This document shows, piece by piece, positions 35,419 to 46,277 of a DNA stretch of 64,000 nt (positions within the stretch are counted from its first letter, which is position 1; each line of letters starts with the position of its first letter). The notes below the pieces were generated by a model. The model was not told where the DNA came from. It worked only from the letters and a program-made list of their open reading frames with translations, and searched no databases. Source of the DNA: Brachionus plicatilis (Eukaryota; Rotifera; Eurotatoria; Ploima; Brachionidae). Where the stretch lies: assembly GCA_010279815.1 (NCBI GenBank), contig QEOQ01000519.1, forward strand, positions 999,002 through 1,063,001. Direction: 5' to 3'. Made by a program: the position numbers and the translations under genes.

Positions 35419-37680
35419 GTGAATTTACAGCATTAGACAAACAATTTGAAGGCTTAGAAAATTTTGTGTCAGTTTTTGTGTTCTAATCCAGGAAATATTT
35501 TGCGTCCGGGGAGATTCATGCGTGAAAAAATTGTCACTTTGCATTTAGCTAAATGTAACAGTTTTAAAATCGTATTGTCTCTGCATGTCATTCCACCAAA
35601 ATAGGTATATAAACTACTTTTTGTTTTAAATTAATGTTAGTTGTGTGCAAATATTTGTCTAGTAGTAGTAGTGAGCAAATGAGAGCGATCAATAGATCGA
35701 TAAGTGATGAATAATGTCCAATTTCAAACATCATGTCACTTATTTATTTGTTTGGACCTATTGATGAGTTGTTTGTTCAATGTTGGATTAAGAGGAAATA
35801 GAAATTTTTTCCTAATTAAAATTTGTAATTAAAACGGAATTATACGAGCTTAGTAGTTCGCTACGTGAACACTGAATAGAATAATAAAATTTGCGACAAA
35901 AAGCACTTAAAATATGTTTTTTAGAGACGATTACCGAAAAAAGAATTTTTTTTCTTGAGGGAATCAGTTGGATAGCGATTTTACAGGGCTATATATCACA
36001 TGTACCGATTGTTTCCGATACATTAATCAGTCAATATTCCAATATTCGATTAATGTAAAAAAAAAAGTTAAATTTCTTTTCCAGTTGATTAACTCGGCTA
36101 CAAACTTTTAAAATTCAATTTTACTCTTTCGAGCAAAATAAGCTCTTAATGCTCTCCATAAGTTCGAATGTAATTAAGCTTAGAACAAGTTTTATGTCCG
36201 AAATGAACTTTTTTATGTTTATATCTATTTCCACTTAAACCGCTAGTTAAATCAAATCGGCTATCTATAATCTAACCTTTGTGGCTAGATTAATGACTTT
36301 CGTTAACCGTTTACAAGGCTTTTATTTTTTAAATAAATTAATAAAAAAAAGTAGAATTTTTTTCTAGATTGATCCATTCATTTTATTTATTTTTTTTTTA
36401 TTTTAATTAATTTATGTAAGATATGCTTGATGATAGAGATTTTCACTCAAAGTTGGATATAAATCGACTCTCTGTCAATTTGATCTCGATTTTTATTTAA
36501 CAACACTTTTTTGTTCATTTTTTGTAACAAATTGGCAAGATATTATTATTATGAATTTTTTTATGCTAAAACTTTTTGAAAAATTTTATATTTTTGAAAA
36601 GTGAGAGTTATTTAAGAAAAACAGTTACTATGGAAAGCATGGGATTATTATAGTGATATTTTAATCTATTAAATGTCAGCTTATAGTAGTGACCATCGTT
36701 TGACGCATAAATTTTTTATTAATTTTACCGCATAATTTTGTTTTTTTTTTCAAGAAATTTAAAATTTTTGATACGAGCAATACTAAAAATTATATAATAA
36801 AAAAATAAAACCCTTTACCATTTGATTATGTCACTTTGAGCTTTTTATTTAAAAGCTATTGATTAATTTTTAATGTTGCATTTAAATTTGTATTAAAAAT
36901 CTTTATTTTTAAATTATTTAAATAAATGTAATTTAAAAAAATGAGAATTTTCGATTAAATTAATTTTCTTGTTAAGAAAAAATTGTCTATCTTTATATTT
37001 AAAAAAATAAACTATCAAAGTAAGCTTATAGATAAAAATAATCAAGCAGTCTGGTATCATTTATCAAAATATTTTTTTATAAATCAAGTTTTAAATTTAA
37101 TATAATTATTTAATTAATTTTTATGTTTTTAATTTAGGTTTAAAATTATTTAATTAATTTTTTTAAATTATGAAATAATACTGCAGTTCCGTTTCCATTA
37201 CCAAATAATTTTTGAAAAATTAGATTTAGTCCTTAACTATATTTTCTTTATAATTTAACAATTAATTTTTTTAATTAATTTTTTTATGCTTTAATTTATT
37301 TCATAATATGTATAATATTGGTATCTTTAGCTTAATTAATTTTTTTAATAAATTAAGTCCTAAATTAAATTGTTTTTCTAATTAAACTTTGTATCTGTCA
37401 ATTTTATTTCGAATAAGGTAATAGAAAAAAAAATCAAGCATTCTAGTACAGTTTAATTAATGATTTTTCAAAATAAATTAAGCCCTAAATTTTTTTTTTC
37501 TTTTTTATTAATTAAATTTTTTAATATTTTTTTTCTGTAAACTAAGTAAGTTAATAAACAAAAATAATAAAACAGTCTGGTATCTTTCACTAGATAATTT
37601 TTTAAATAAATTTAATCCTCAACCAAATAACTTTTTCTAATTTAATGCTAAAAATTTTTTAATAAAAAAATACATTTTTC

Positions 37681-37682
37681 AG
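37681..37682 (+). promoter_or_regulatory. Candidate 3' splice acceptor before the protocadherin start codon
   Basis: A pyrimidine tract ending TTTTTCAG lies 14 nt upstream of the ATG at 37697. This implies that a non-coding 5' exon lies upstream, possibly far into the desert. Confidence 0.5.
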
Positions 37683-37696
37683 ATATTTTATCTAGA

Positions 37697-39856
37697 ATGA
37701 TTAGATTAATTATATTGCTAATCAGTGTTCGTCTGATAAAGAGCAGCCAAGCGTCTCGTATCGAGCTACAGCACATTGAAATAAACGAGGAACTAGAGCC
37801 CAATTACTTAATTATCAACTTTACGGAATTAATTTTGCACCGGATGAGGCTGATGCAAAAAAACCCCAATTTAATACGCCTAGAGTCGCTGGAGCTTGAG
37901 CAGACCAGCAACCTAAACGAATATTTCAGCATAGATTTGAAAAAGTTTCGGCTCCAGGACGAAAACGGCCTAAACAAGTCGAGCATCATTCTCCTGAGAA
38001 CAAGCTCGAAAAAGCTAGACCGCGAATACTTGTGCCGCACGGACATTCCGAGCTGTCCGTGCGCCCACCAGTGCTTTCTCAACCTGAACCTGAGCGCTCA
38101 TTTTGAAAACTTTGGCCACGGAATGACACAAATCAAGCTCAGCTTGCCAATTTTGCTCAACGACCTGAACGACAACAAGCCATTTTTTTACCAACCAGAG
38201 ATCATAATCGACCTCAATCAAATGGAAATAGGCGAGCAAGATTTGGTCACCATTCCGCTCAAACTGGCCGTCGATCTGGACTCCACCAAACTCAACCAAG
38301 TGGTGGGCTATGCCTTGGAAAAAGTCTCCTACATCAAGGACAACTACGCTTCCATTTCATTCAGCAACAATCAATTGGACCTGTTGATAGACTTGAGACA
38401 GCTAAGTCCAGATTTGGAATTTTTAAGTGACAAATTTAAGCTAATAGCCACCGATTCTAGGCACCATGCCGACCAACTCATCCAAATCAAGTACAAAATA
38501 CCAAAGTTAAAGCCAAGCAAATCAACTAAAGGCGGCCTGCCATCTCCTCGAGTTACCAGCCACCAAACCAATGTGATATCCATAATCTCGGCCATAAATG
38601 ACATTGAGATCGTGGTCTCAAATAGCAGCGAGTCTTATGAACTAAAGTTTAAATCGAACTCGAAAAATCAAATATTTGTGTCAAACAAAACCGACTCATT
38701 GATTACCCTGGCCTATTTTATTGTGGAAAAGACCAAGGCTGGCAAAAAGCTGGACCACATTGAGCTCAGGAGCGAGCAAGCGGCCGAGTCTGGCTTGCCA
38801 CTGGGCCAACATGGCGATCTTTTTGTGATCAGCGAAATGAGAAATGGTCTGTATTCAATATCTGTCAAATCTGAGCAATACCATCAAATAATTAAGTTTA
38901 AAAATGAGGAAAAAAAAATTAATTACAGTCTCCTATTGAGAACTAAAATAGATCAAGAGGAAATTTTTAAAGCTATTTCAATGCAAATGCCTGCCTCTTT
39001 GTTTGTCAGAAGTGCATTTACTTCATCTCAGCAGCCAAGAGTGGACTCTGCACTGGAGTCGGACAAGCTGGATCTGCAAAATTATTTGGTGATTGTGTCC
39101 ATAGCTTGTGTTGTGCTGGCAGTGTTCGCTGTTTTGTGTCTGACCATTTCGGTGATGTGCTTTTGCTGCAAAAAGTGTCAGGATAACAAAAAAGATGAGA
39201 AAATTGAGTCCGTGGACCAAGAGGAAAAGAGCCCTAATATAATGGTTTATGATGTTTTGCCAAATCAAACAAAGTCTTTGTCCTCTTCTTCGTCATCTTC
39301 TTGTACCAGCTCGAATTTGTCGCCAGTGACCACGACCACTACTTCGATGGCAAATGAGCAGATGCACGAACAAAAGCCAATTAATCCTTTGTTCGATACC
39401 AATCTGGGCGCTGAGTGGTTCCAGGCTCAGCATCAAAATCAGAGCACTGCAGTGTCCTCGCCCTTGTCTGCGTCCTCTTCGAGCAACTTGATCAAAACAG
39501 TGGACGAAGTGGACAAGTACAAGAATGATTTGTATCGAAATGCCCAAGTGATGTACAAGCAGAAGCAGTTGTTTCAGCAGAATCAGTCGAATTACTACTC
39601 ATTTGGCGTTGATTCAAATGTGGCCACTGCGAGTCCAAGCACCAAGACTGAAATTTACCAAGCCAAGCCAGTTAGTTTGCTGAACAATTCGATGGGGTCG
39701 TCTTCGCCCAGCTACTCGTTCATCAATGAGGTGAATTTAAACAGTGTGGACAATTTGAAAGATAGTATTAAGGAAAAAATGATGAGCAGACTGAATGAGG
39801 CTTTGACCAACCCCAATTTGTCCTCCAAAAGCTTTGGACAAATATCGTGTGTTTAA
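37697..39856 (+). CDS. Protocadherin-like single-pass membrane protein, intronless CDS
   Basis: A 719-residue ORF, unusually GC-rich for the window. Residues 1-19 form a signal peptide (IRLIILLISVRLIKSSQA). The region ~105-165 has the layout of the first protocadherin cadherin repeat: LDREYLC, then a cysteine-containing strand, then LNDLNDNKPFF, the calcium-binding DxNDNxPxF linker. Residues ~165-265 look like a second, degenerate cadherin repeat with few calcium ligands. A membrane segment follows (~463-488, LVIVSIACVVLAVFAVLCLT), then cysteine-rich juxtamembrane residues and a long Ser/Thr/Gln-rich cytoplasmic tail ending ISCV, which fits a class I PDZ ligand (S-x-V). Typical protocadherins have six or seven cadherin repeats, so this is a reduced form. 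Probable role: cell-cell recognition (inferred). No intron interrupts 2.1 kb, unlike the other genes here. Confidence 0.78.
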   Translation: MIRLIILLISVRLIKSSQASRIELQHIEINEELEPNYLIINFTELILHRMRLMQKNPNLIRLESLELEQTSNLNEYFSIDLKKFRLQDENGLNKSSIILLRTSSKKLDREYLCRTDIPSCPCAHQCFLNLNLSAHFENFGHGMTQIKLSLPILLNDLNDNKPFFYQPEIIIDLNQMEIGEQDLVTIPLKLAVDLDSTKLNQVVGYALEKVSYIKDNYASISFSNNQLDLLIDLRQLSPDLEFLSDKFKLIATDSRHHADQLIQIKYKIPKLKPSKSTKGGLPSPRVTSHQTNVISIISAINDIEIVVSNSSESYELKFKSNSKNQIFVSNKTDSLITLAYFIVEKTKAGKKLDHIELRSEQAAESGLPLGQHGDLFVISEMRNGLYSISVKSEQYHQIIKFKNEEKKINYSLLLRTKIDQEEIFKAISMQMPASLFVRSAFTSSQQPRVDSALESDKLDLQNYLVIVSIACVVLAVFAVLCLTISVMCFCCKKCQDNKKDEKIESVDQEEKSPNIMVYDVLPNQTKSLSSSSSSSCTSSNLSPVTTTTTSMANEQMHEQKPINPLFDTNLGAEWFQAQHQNQSTAVSSPLSASSSSNLIKTVDEVDKYKNDLYRNAQVMYKQKQLFQQNQSNYYSFGVDSNVATASPSTKTEIYQAKPVSLLNNSMGSSSPSYSFINEVNLNSVDNLKDSIKEKMMSRLNEALTNPNLSSKSFGQISCV

Positions 39857-39989
39857 AGTTAGTGACAATTCTAATGCAGCGACTACTACCTCTTCTAAAA
39901 ACGACAATGACAATTTTTTGTAAATTTATTTTTTTAGTTTAGTTTTAATTTATTTTATTTTTTTTCATTCATTATAAATTTGAAATTTT

Positions 39990-39995
39990 AATAAA
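39990..39995 (+). terminator. Polyadenylation signal of the protocadherin-like gene
   Basis: AATAAA 134 nt after the stop codon, the first good match downstream. Confidence 0.5.
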
Positions 39996-40071
39996 AAAAA
40001 TAATTAATTAAATCATATTTTTTTTTAATAAAAAAAAAAAATTATTTCTTATTTGCAGTCATGGTCTAACC

Positions 40072-40357
40072 CAGAGTTGTTTATAAGTCCAAGTCTAGAA
40101 TTTTTTTTTAAATTTGCTAGATCAGGCTTCATATCAAAAAATTTATATACTCTTGGGTTGTCTAATGGAATAGATTTGCCATATATCAGAATTTTCTTGC
40201 AATTTTTGTATAAATTTCTTCTTCAGTATTCAAAATTATAAAGCCTGGACTTGGACTTTTTTTTTGAAAAAAAATTAAAGTCTTTGGTCGGACTTTTGAA
40301 AAAAAATAAGTCTGGACTTGGACTTGACTTTAGACTTGTGACTTTTAAACAACTCTG
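40072..40357. mobile_element. hAT-type MITE, copy 2
   Basis: CAGAGTTGTTTATAAGTC to GACTTTTAAACAACTCTG, flanked by GTCTAACC (40064-40071) and GTTTAACC (40358-40365), 7 of 8 identical. The interior matches copy 1 at 5057 (GGGTTGTCTAATGGAATAG). The small ORF at 40053-40241 is only this repeat read through. Confidence 0.85.
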
Positions 40358-40822
40358 GTTTAACCCAGTCACTAGAAAAAACGATGATCAATAGGTTAAA
40401 ATTCATTGATGAATCATTAATGAGTTAGGAAACATTTCATTTAACGATTAAAATTACATCATAAATTATTTAATTTTTTTAAATAAGAAATTCCAATTTT
40501 TCGAATTAATTTTAAGATTATAAAAAGGAAACATTTCGAAAACAAAGACATTTTTTAAAATTTTTTTATTCAATTAATTTTAAATTTTACAATTGCAATT
40601 AAAAATATATCTACATTTTTGATTTAAAAAAAATATCAATTCACATTTTTCTCACTGGGAAGAGTTTATTTTTTACTAAGCGAAAATATAAGCAAACCAT
40701 AAAAATATTAAATTATACCACTGATTTAATAAAACAACCACAAATTAAATTTTCAATCACACATTCAGTTCTTCTCCAATAATCTAGTTATAATAATAAC
40801 AATTTCTATTTTAAACCATATT
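40358..40822. other. AT-rich intergenic stretch
   Basis: No recognisable feature. Confidence 0.5.
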
Positions 40823-41315
40823 TTGATTGCTATAACCATATATTTAATAAAATAATATCAAAAGAAGTATAAAAAATAACTAAATGAAAATACTTTTTTT
40901 TCATTTATTCAAACAGAAAAATATTTTTTTTTTATTTGTATGTCATAAATTTTACATTTCTTGATATTTCTGAATCTTGTTTAATTTTAATCAATTTTTA
41001 ATCATCTTAAATAATAAATTTTTATCTTATTATCATTTTATTATCTTTCAAAAATGAGTCAGTTTCAAGCCAGTTTTAATTCAAAATTAAAATTTGAATT
41101 TTTTTCCGTTCCATGTAGTTATTTAGGCGGCCACATGAATTTTATGACTTTTAAAAATAAAGATTTCAAGTCAAGTCTAATGACTAGATTTGGCTCTGAC
41201 TTAATGACTTTAAAATAACTCTGGTTTGAATAACTTAAGTAATAGTATTTTTATTTTGTTATTTTTATACTTCTTTTGATATTGTTTTATTAAATATATG
41301 GTTATAGCAATCAGA
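40823..41315. mobile_element. Foldback element with ~58-bp inverted ends
   Basis: TTGATTGCTATAACCATATA (40823) onwards to 40880 is matched inverted at 41258-41315 (…TATATGGTTATAGCAATCAGA). The spacer includes a partial hAT MITE. No target duplication could be fixed. Confidence 0.65.
41140..41223. mobile_element. Partial hAT-type MITE
   Basis: GACTTTTAAAAATAAAGATT and, at the right, AATGACTTTAAAATAACTCTG resemble the ends of the 5057/40072/44490 family; the left end is lost. Nested in the 40823-41315 foldback. Confidence 0.5.
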
Positions 41316-41464
41316 ATATCTTGTCCTTTTTTGAAATTTACTGAACTTTCCGGGCTAGTTGGATGCGAGTAAAATCTACCACTGAACAGTCTTGTTAATT
41401 TGTCAAGTGTTTGATCATCACAAAAATATTCGGATGATACTTAGTTTTCATTTTGTTAAGACCG

Positions 41465-41625
41465 GAATGGAAAAAATTTTGCAGATTTTGCAGATTCAGT
41501 ATATTGGTGGTACAAAGGATGCATCAGTTGCTACAATTTACAGAACATGTTTTGATCCTTCAGAACTTAAGCTTTGGCATTTTTAATATTTTGTTTTTGA
41601 TTTTTGTACCAGTATTCACAATGCC
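41465..41625. mobile_element. Half copy of the 58170-58634 MITE
   Basis: ATATTGGTGGTACAAAGGAT and TTCACAATGCC at its right end are shared with the right arm of the element at 58170-58634. The left arm is missing here. Confidence 0.65.
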
Positions 41626-41639
41626 TTAAAATTTTCAAT

Positions 41640-41720
41640 ATATATAGTAATTTTGGTTGGAATTGATTACTAGAACAAAACTTGAGTAGAAAAAGCCTTA
41701 GACCACTCGGCCATGCTGTC
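41640..41720 (-). pseudogene. tRNA-Leu(CAA) pseudogene fragment
   Basis: On the minus strand the first 26 nt from 41720, GACAGCATGGCCGAGTGGTC onward, are nearly identical to the 5' half of the functional tRNA-Leu at 43503. The anticodon region with CTCAAG and an intron-like gap can still be traced, but the T arm and 3' acceptor strand are lost. Confidence 0.6.
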
Positions 41721-42005
41721 TCGATGCAATCATGGAACTTGAAATTTAACAAAAACAAAAATAAAAATCAAAAGATATTTTTTTTTTATCAATAAATTCT
41801 AATTAGAATGAATTTTTTTATCAAAAGAAAAACATATCGTTTGATACGTTTTATTTTCAGTTAAAAAATCAAAAATAAATTTTATTTTAAGTCAATCTTA
41901 TTTATTTTATCAAAAATTTTGATTTAGATTGCTTATATCTGCTATAATACAGAGGCAAAAACAAAAAATATTAAACGATTGATAAAAGATTAATTTGATA
42001 CTAGA

Positions 42006-43060
42006 AATATTAAAAAAACATGTGCACTTAATATGTTTATCCCTTCAAATAAGATCATCATCACAGACAAGGTAAGCATATGCAGTACATTAAATGAATT
42101 TTTCCATTCTGTTTTTGATAAACCGACTCCGTTGGCAATTATCAACCATGCAAAGGAAACTTTTCAAACACGATCACAACCTTGTCCTGGTTTCCGAGTT
42201 GAAGACCTAGTTACACCTGACACGGTACTTTCCAAGCTTAACAGACTTTGCAGCGACAAAACTACTGGAGTTGATCAAGAAGCTACACACCCCCTCAAAA
42301 TGTGTGCAGAAGCCCTTTGCGGCCCTTTATCAGATCTTTATGTTCAATCATTGACTCTTTAGGCTGTCCCGAAAGAGTGGAAAGAGGCAAATGTGTCGCC
42401 TATCTTCAAAAAAGGTAGTAGAATGGAATTACCGTCCGGTCTCGCTTACCTCTGTTCCTTGCAAAGTATTGGAATCGATCATCAAGGACTATATTGTCAA
42501 GCATCTGATTAAGAATAATCTTCTCTCGAAAAAACATCATGCACAGGTTCCTGAGCCTAATAATTTATTTATGGCTTCGTTCCTAAAAAGGCTTGTGTTA
42601 CCAATTTACTTGAAACTGTTGACTTTTTGAGTGACGCAATGAGTCGAAAGGTACCTACTGGTGTAATATACCTTGACTTTGCGAAAGCATTTGACAAGGT
42701 TTCACATGAACTACTCCTGGTAAAATTAGCTGCTTATGGTATTCCAGTTCTTATAGTTAATTGGATTCGCTCCTTCCTATCAGGCTGGAAGCAACGAGTC
42801 GTTATTGGTAGCGTTGTTTCCGATTGGAAGCCAGTTACTAGCGGAGTACCTCAAGGATCCGTTCTTGGTCCTCTTCTCTTCGTTATATATGTCAATGACT
42901 TGCCTGATGTATGCAGATCTATCTGCAAGCTTTATGCAGATGATACAAAGCTAATAAGCCATGTGACCAATGAGGATGACTTCAAAATGCTTCAACACGA
43001 CCTCGATAATTTAGTAGACTGGTCATTGTACTGGAAAATGAGCTTTAATCAGATTAAGTG
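42006..43060 (+). pseudogene. Decayed LINE reverse transcriptase, same family as 1-1550
   Basis: Reading across frames gives the linker and RT of a Jockey/CR1-like element: FRVEDLVTPDTVLSKLNRL, VPKEWKEANVSPIFKKGSR, NYRPVSLTSVPCKVLES, then an open block at 42627-43085 with GVIYLDFAKAFDKVSHE, SGVPQGSVLGPLLFVIYVND and LYADDTKL (catalytic YADD). Breaks: a TAG at 42361-42363, frameshifts near 42415 and 42560, and loss of everything after FNQIKC at about 43060. The 5' end is also missing. The open block is better preserved than the 1-1384 copy, so this insertion is younger. No 3' tail, so the end was deleted after insertion. Confidence 0.9.
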
Positions 43061-43395
43061 TTTGCTAAAAATCACTTATTTATAAAAAATTAAATAAAGA
43101 TTTTTTTTTGTTAAAAATTACTTTTATTAAAATCAGTCTGAAATTTGTCTAATAAAATTTGATTAATTGGAAAAATTTTCAATTGACAAATTTTGTTCAG
43201 TAAATATATTTCTGTTTGCTTGTTTTTAATAAATAAAATATAAATGATTAATAACATTAAAATCCATAAAATATTTCATTTAAAATATAAATTCTTCATT
43301 ATGATTCTTAATTACAAAGATGGAATTGTTTTCTATATGAATAATATTTATTCGCTAATATTTTAAATTTAAAAGAAAATTTTCTGAAAAAATTT

Positions 43396-43503
43396 GACAG
43401 CAGTGGGATTTGAACCCACGCCAGTATACACTGACCAGAACACACTTTGTAAGTTATATTTCAAACTTGAGTCTGGCGCCTTAGACCACTCGGCCATACT
43501 GTC
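43396..43503 (-). tRNA. tRNA-Leu(CAA) with a 25-nt intron
   Basis: On the minus strand: acceptor GACAGTA pairs with TGCTGTC; A box TGGCCGAGTGG; anticodon stem CCAGA / TCTGG around CTCAAGT with anticodon CAA; long variable arm as in Leu tRNAs; B box GGGTTCAAATCCC. A 25-nt intron (43441-43465) sits one base 3' of the anticodon, the standard place. A body of 83 nt remains after splicing. It lies about 130 bp downstream of the 188-residue ORF, same strand. Appears functional. Confidence 0.95.
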
Positions 43504-43636
43504 TATATTTAAATATTAAATAAAACTTGATAAAAATTAAAAATCCCTCACTCAACAATTAATGTAGAAATTTTCAAAATATAAATTTTTTTTTATTTAG
43601 AATAAAATGATATGTTTTAAAAATAAATAAAAAAAT

Positions 43637-44203
43637 CTATCGATTCCAAAACCACCAGCAATGATTCGTCGGAATATCACGAGGCATATCTTTTTCAATT
43701 ACCTTTAAAGTTCCATACTCTTTTGAACCAAGTAGTTTTTTATCAAAATCTTCACCGATCTCATAGCTGAATTTTTGGAATTCTAAATCAATATTTTCAT
43801 TGCATCCCTTAAACAAATCTATCATAAATTGATAGCCTGATCTTATCTCCAGTACTTCTTTACCAATTGAATCATACTCATAAAAATCAACACAAAAGTC
43901 CAAATAAGCACTAAGGTAATAGAGTAACCAATCTTTGTCATCAACAATCAAATTGGACACATCTTTAACCAAATTTTTCAGATCACCATTTTGAACACTT
44001 TTTAAGCAATTAACATTTTCCTTGTTGGCGACAATTCCTAGATTTAAAAATTGCTTGAATAAATCAGTTCCTTCTTTAAGGATGTCAATTCTTGTTTTTG
44101 AATTAGTCGATTCTTTAATATTTAAATTAATTTGGTGCAAGTTGTCATTTTTAATCTTAAGTAAACGTTGTCTTATCGTCACTAGGATATTTTGAATATT
44201 CAT
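43637..44203 (-). CDS. Orphan intronless ORF, 188 residues
   Basis: Starts at ATG 44203 with an A-rich context and runs open for 188 codons. The protein is soluble-looking, with helical, charged segments (IRQRLLKIKNDNLHQINLNI) and no signal peptide or membrane span. The C-terminus DIPTNHCWWFWNR is striking: three tryptophans and a Phe in a five-residue window. I do not recognise a family. It has ordinary amino-acid use over a length not expected by chance at this A/T content, which supports a real gene. The tRNA-Leu follows on the same strand. It could be the sole or last exon. Confidence 0.65.
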   Translation of the reverse strand: MNIQNILVTIRQRLLKIKNDNLHQINLNIKESTNSKTRIDILKEGTDLFKQFLNLGIVANKENVNCLKSVQNGDLKNLVKDVSNLIVDDKDWLLYYLSAYLDFCVDFYEYDSIGKEVLEIRSGYQFMIDLFKGCNENIDLEFQKFSYEIGEDFDKKLLGSKEYGTLKVIEKDMPRDIPTNHCWWFWNR

Positions 44204-44489
44204 TTTAATAGAATAAAATTTTTATTAAGAAAATAAGAAATAATATTTGAAATATTTATATAAATTTTAGACATTTTTTAAATAGAAAATTTTCTTGTTC
44301 TATTTTTGGATGAGATTAATTTTAGAAGTGAATTGTAAGAAAAATTTCTAAAAATTCACATGACCGACTTATTTGCATATTGCTTTCTTCAAAACATTTT
44401 AAATTAATTGATGCAAATAAGGGTGCCATTTATTTAAAGGGATAATAGGTTATTGAAAGAGTTTTGTTTAGATTTATGAAGAATTAAAT

Positions 44490-44788
44490 AAGAGTTGTTT
44501 AAAAGTCACAAGTCTCAAGTCAAGTTCAAGTCCGGGCTTTAGAATTTTGAATACTGAAGAAGAATTATGAAGACTTTTATGCTAAAATTGCAAGAAAATT
44601 CTGATATATGGCAAATCTATTGCATATACTATGGCAAATCTATAGATAACCCAAAAGAATATAAATTTTTGGATATGAAGTCTGATATAGCAAATTTAAA
44701 AAAATAAGTCTGGACTTGGAATTTTTTTTATTGACTTGGAATTTTTTTTATTGACTTGGAATTTTTTTGGGACTTTTAAACAACTTTG
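44490..44788 (-). mobile_element. hAT-type MITE, copy 3 (inverted)
   Basis: AGAGTTGTTTAAAAGTC to GACTTTTAAACAACTTTG, flanked by AATTAAAT (44482-44489) and AATTGAAT (44789-44796), 7 of 8 identical. Opposite in orientation to copies 1 and 2. Contains a local 24-bp tandem (TTGACTTGGAATTTTTTTTA) at 44733-44767. Confidence 0.85.
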
Positions 44789-44796
44789 AATTGAAT

Positions 44797-46277
44797 CAAA
44801 AATAATGATTATTTTTAGCTTCTTTAAAACTCAAATAATAAAAAAAAGTATTTGTTTGTTAGTTTTTTTAACCAAATTTTTGTTTTTTACAACTAAACAG
44901 AACTGTTTACTTAGAAAATATTTGAATTTTTGAAGCAAAGGTAAACAAAAAGCGGGAAAAAAATTATTTGGAATTTAAATTATTAAAGAAACGCCTTTAT
45001 TTATCGATTGATGAAATTAATAATTTAAATTCTAAAAAGTATAAGACTGATTGTAGAAATTAAAAAATGGTATTAGAATTACAAAATTTTGTTTGAAAAT
45101 ATTTATTCGAGGCATTTTAACTAATTAAGAATTTTTACATGCATAACATTATCCATAAAATATGTCAATTAATCTTTTAGCGGTTCTCAGAAATCTTATC
45201 TAGGAAAATCAAAAATTTTTTCTTTTATTTTAAGAAATTAATATAACGATAATCCAAAAAATAGATATTTTCTAAAGAAAATTTGTAAAATAAATATTTA
45301 ATTTAAGAAATTTACTAAGATAAAATAAAATAGCAACAATTTTAAATCATTCCTGCTAAGTAATTGAACCATTAAACATTTAAGTTGAATGCTTTGAATT
45401 AAACCATAAGAAAAACTTATTATTGTAACATGGGTCAATTATTTAATGTTTAAAGCGGATGGCAAATTTTGAAAAATTTATTATTTTGCTAATTAATATT
45501 AAATGTTATTCATCTTATTGAATAAATATATAATTTGGGATCCGTAGAATAAAAATCATGTTTTTATTTGCTTTTCGTTTTTTAGGGTAAATTTTAAGCT
45601 CAAAAAAACACCTGGAGATTTATTCGGATGTTTTTTACCACAAAAATGTTTGCTTTCAGACAATCTAATTAGAATGTTAACTTATCTTATCTGTCAATAA
45701 ACAAGCTGGCGATCTTTAATGGGGTGAATTTCTGGGGTATAGGGGAAAATAGGTTTCCACTTCTTTATTCCAAAAATTCACCCAGTTACCCCAATACATT
45801 TGACCCAATTAAACCGTTTGCCCGTGAATTTAGCCCTTTTGCTCAAAAATTGTCAAATAAATTTATAAAACCGGTTTTTAGAGGAATTATTTTTGATAAA
45901 ATTTTTTTTTATTTTTTTATTTAGTTAAGAATTTCTAGAAAAGTTGTTTTATTTTGCATTTTTTTACATGATATTAATGTCCTACTAAAACACTGACCAC
46001 CACTTTTTAACAAAGCAAAAATATTCTTAAAAAAAAAATTTTAACCGGTCATTTAGATTGGATTTTTCTGTAATTTTTGAAAAAAAAATAAGTTTTTTTA
46101 GAGACTTTTAATATTTTTGAAAATCTCCTATTATCTCCCAATAAGAATTTCATAATCTTTCCAAAAATGTGTTTAGTTTTTGTCCAGAAAAAAAAGTTTT
46201 TAAGAAACAGTCAGATTTAATTTTGATTTCTGGAATCAATTTTTTTTTAATTTTAAAAATTTAAAAATTTAAATATA
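44797..46277. other. AT-rich intergenic stretch
   Basis: No gene or matched repeat. A slightly GC-richer patch at about 45700-45900 has a short open frame, but nothing supports it as coding. Confidence 0.45.

Larger units (their letters stand above)
15947..37680. other. Gene desert of about 22 kb upstream of the protocadherin-like gene
   Basis: No spliced gene, long ORF or intact transposon was found here on either strand. Most of it is A/T low complexity. GC-richer, non-repetitive islands stand out near 17998-18110, 18890-19140, 22000-22250, 26700-26790, 31500-32300, 33180-33360, 35340-35760 and 36110-36300; these could be cis-regulatory. Because the protocadherin CDS begins just after a splice acceptor, part of the desert may be a long 5' intron of that gene. 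Relics within are listed separately. Confidence 0.55.

Noticed and set aside
15947..37680. CRISPR array or bacterial operon structure
   Set aside because: No regularly spaced direct repeats with unique spacers, and splicing plus gene content show a eukaryotic genome.
38015..39547. Several minus-strand ORFs of 77-94 codons inside the protocadherin-like CDS
   Set aside because: Antisense shadows of a GC-richer coding sequence.
41567..41758. 63-codon minus-strand ORF
   Set aside because: Overlaps a MITE half copy and a tRNA pseudogene; no independent support.
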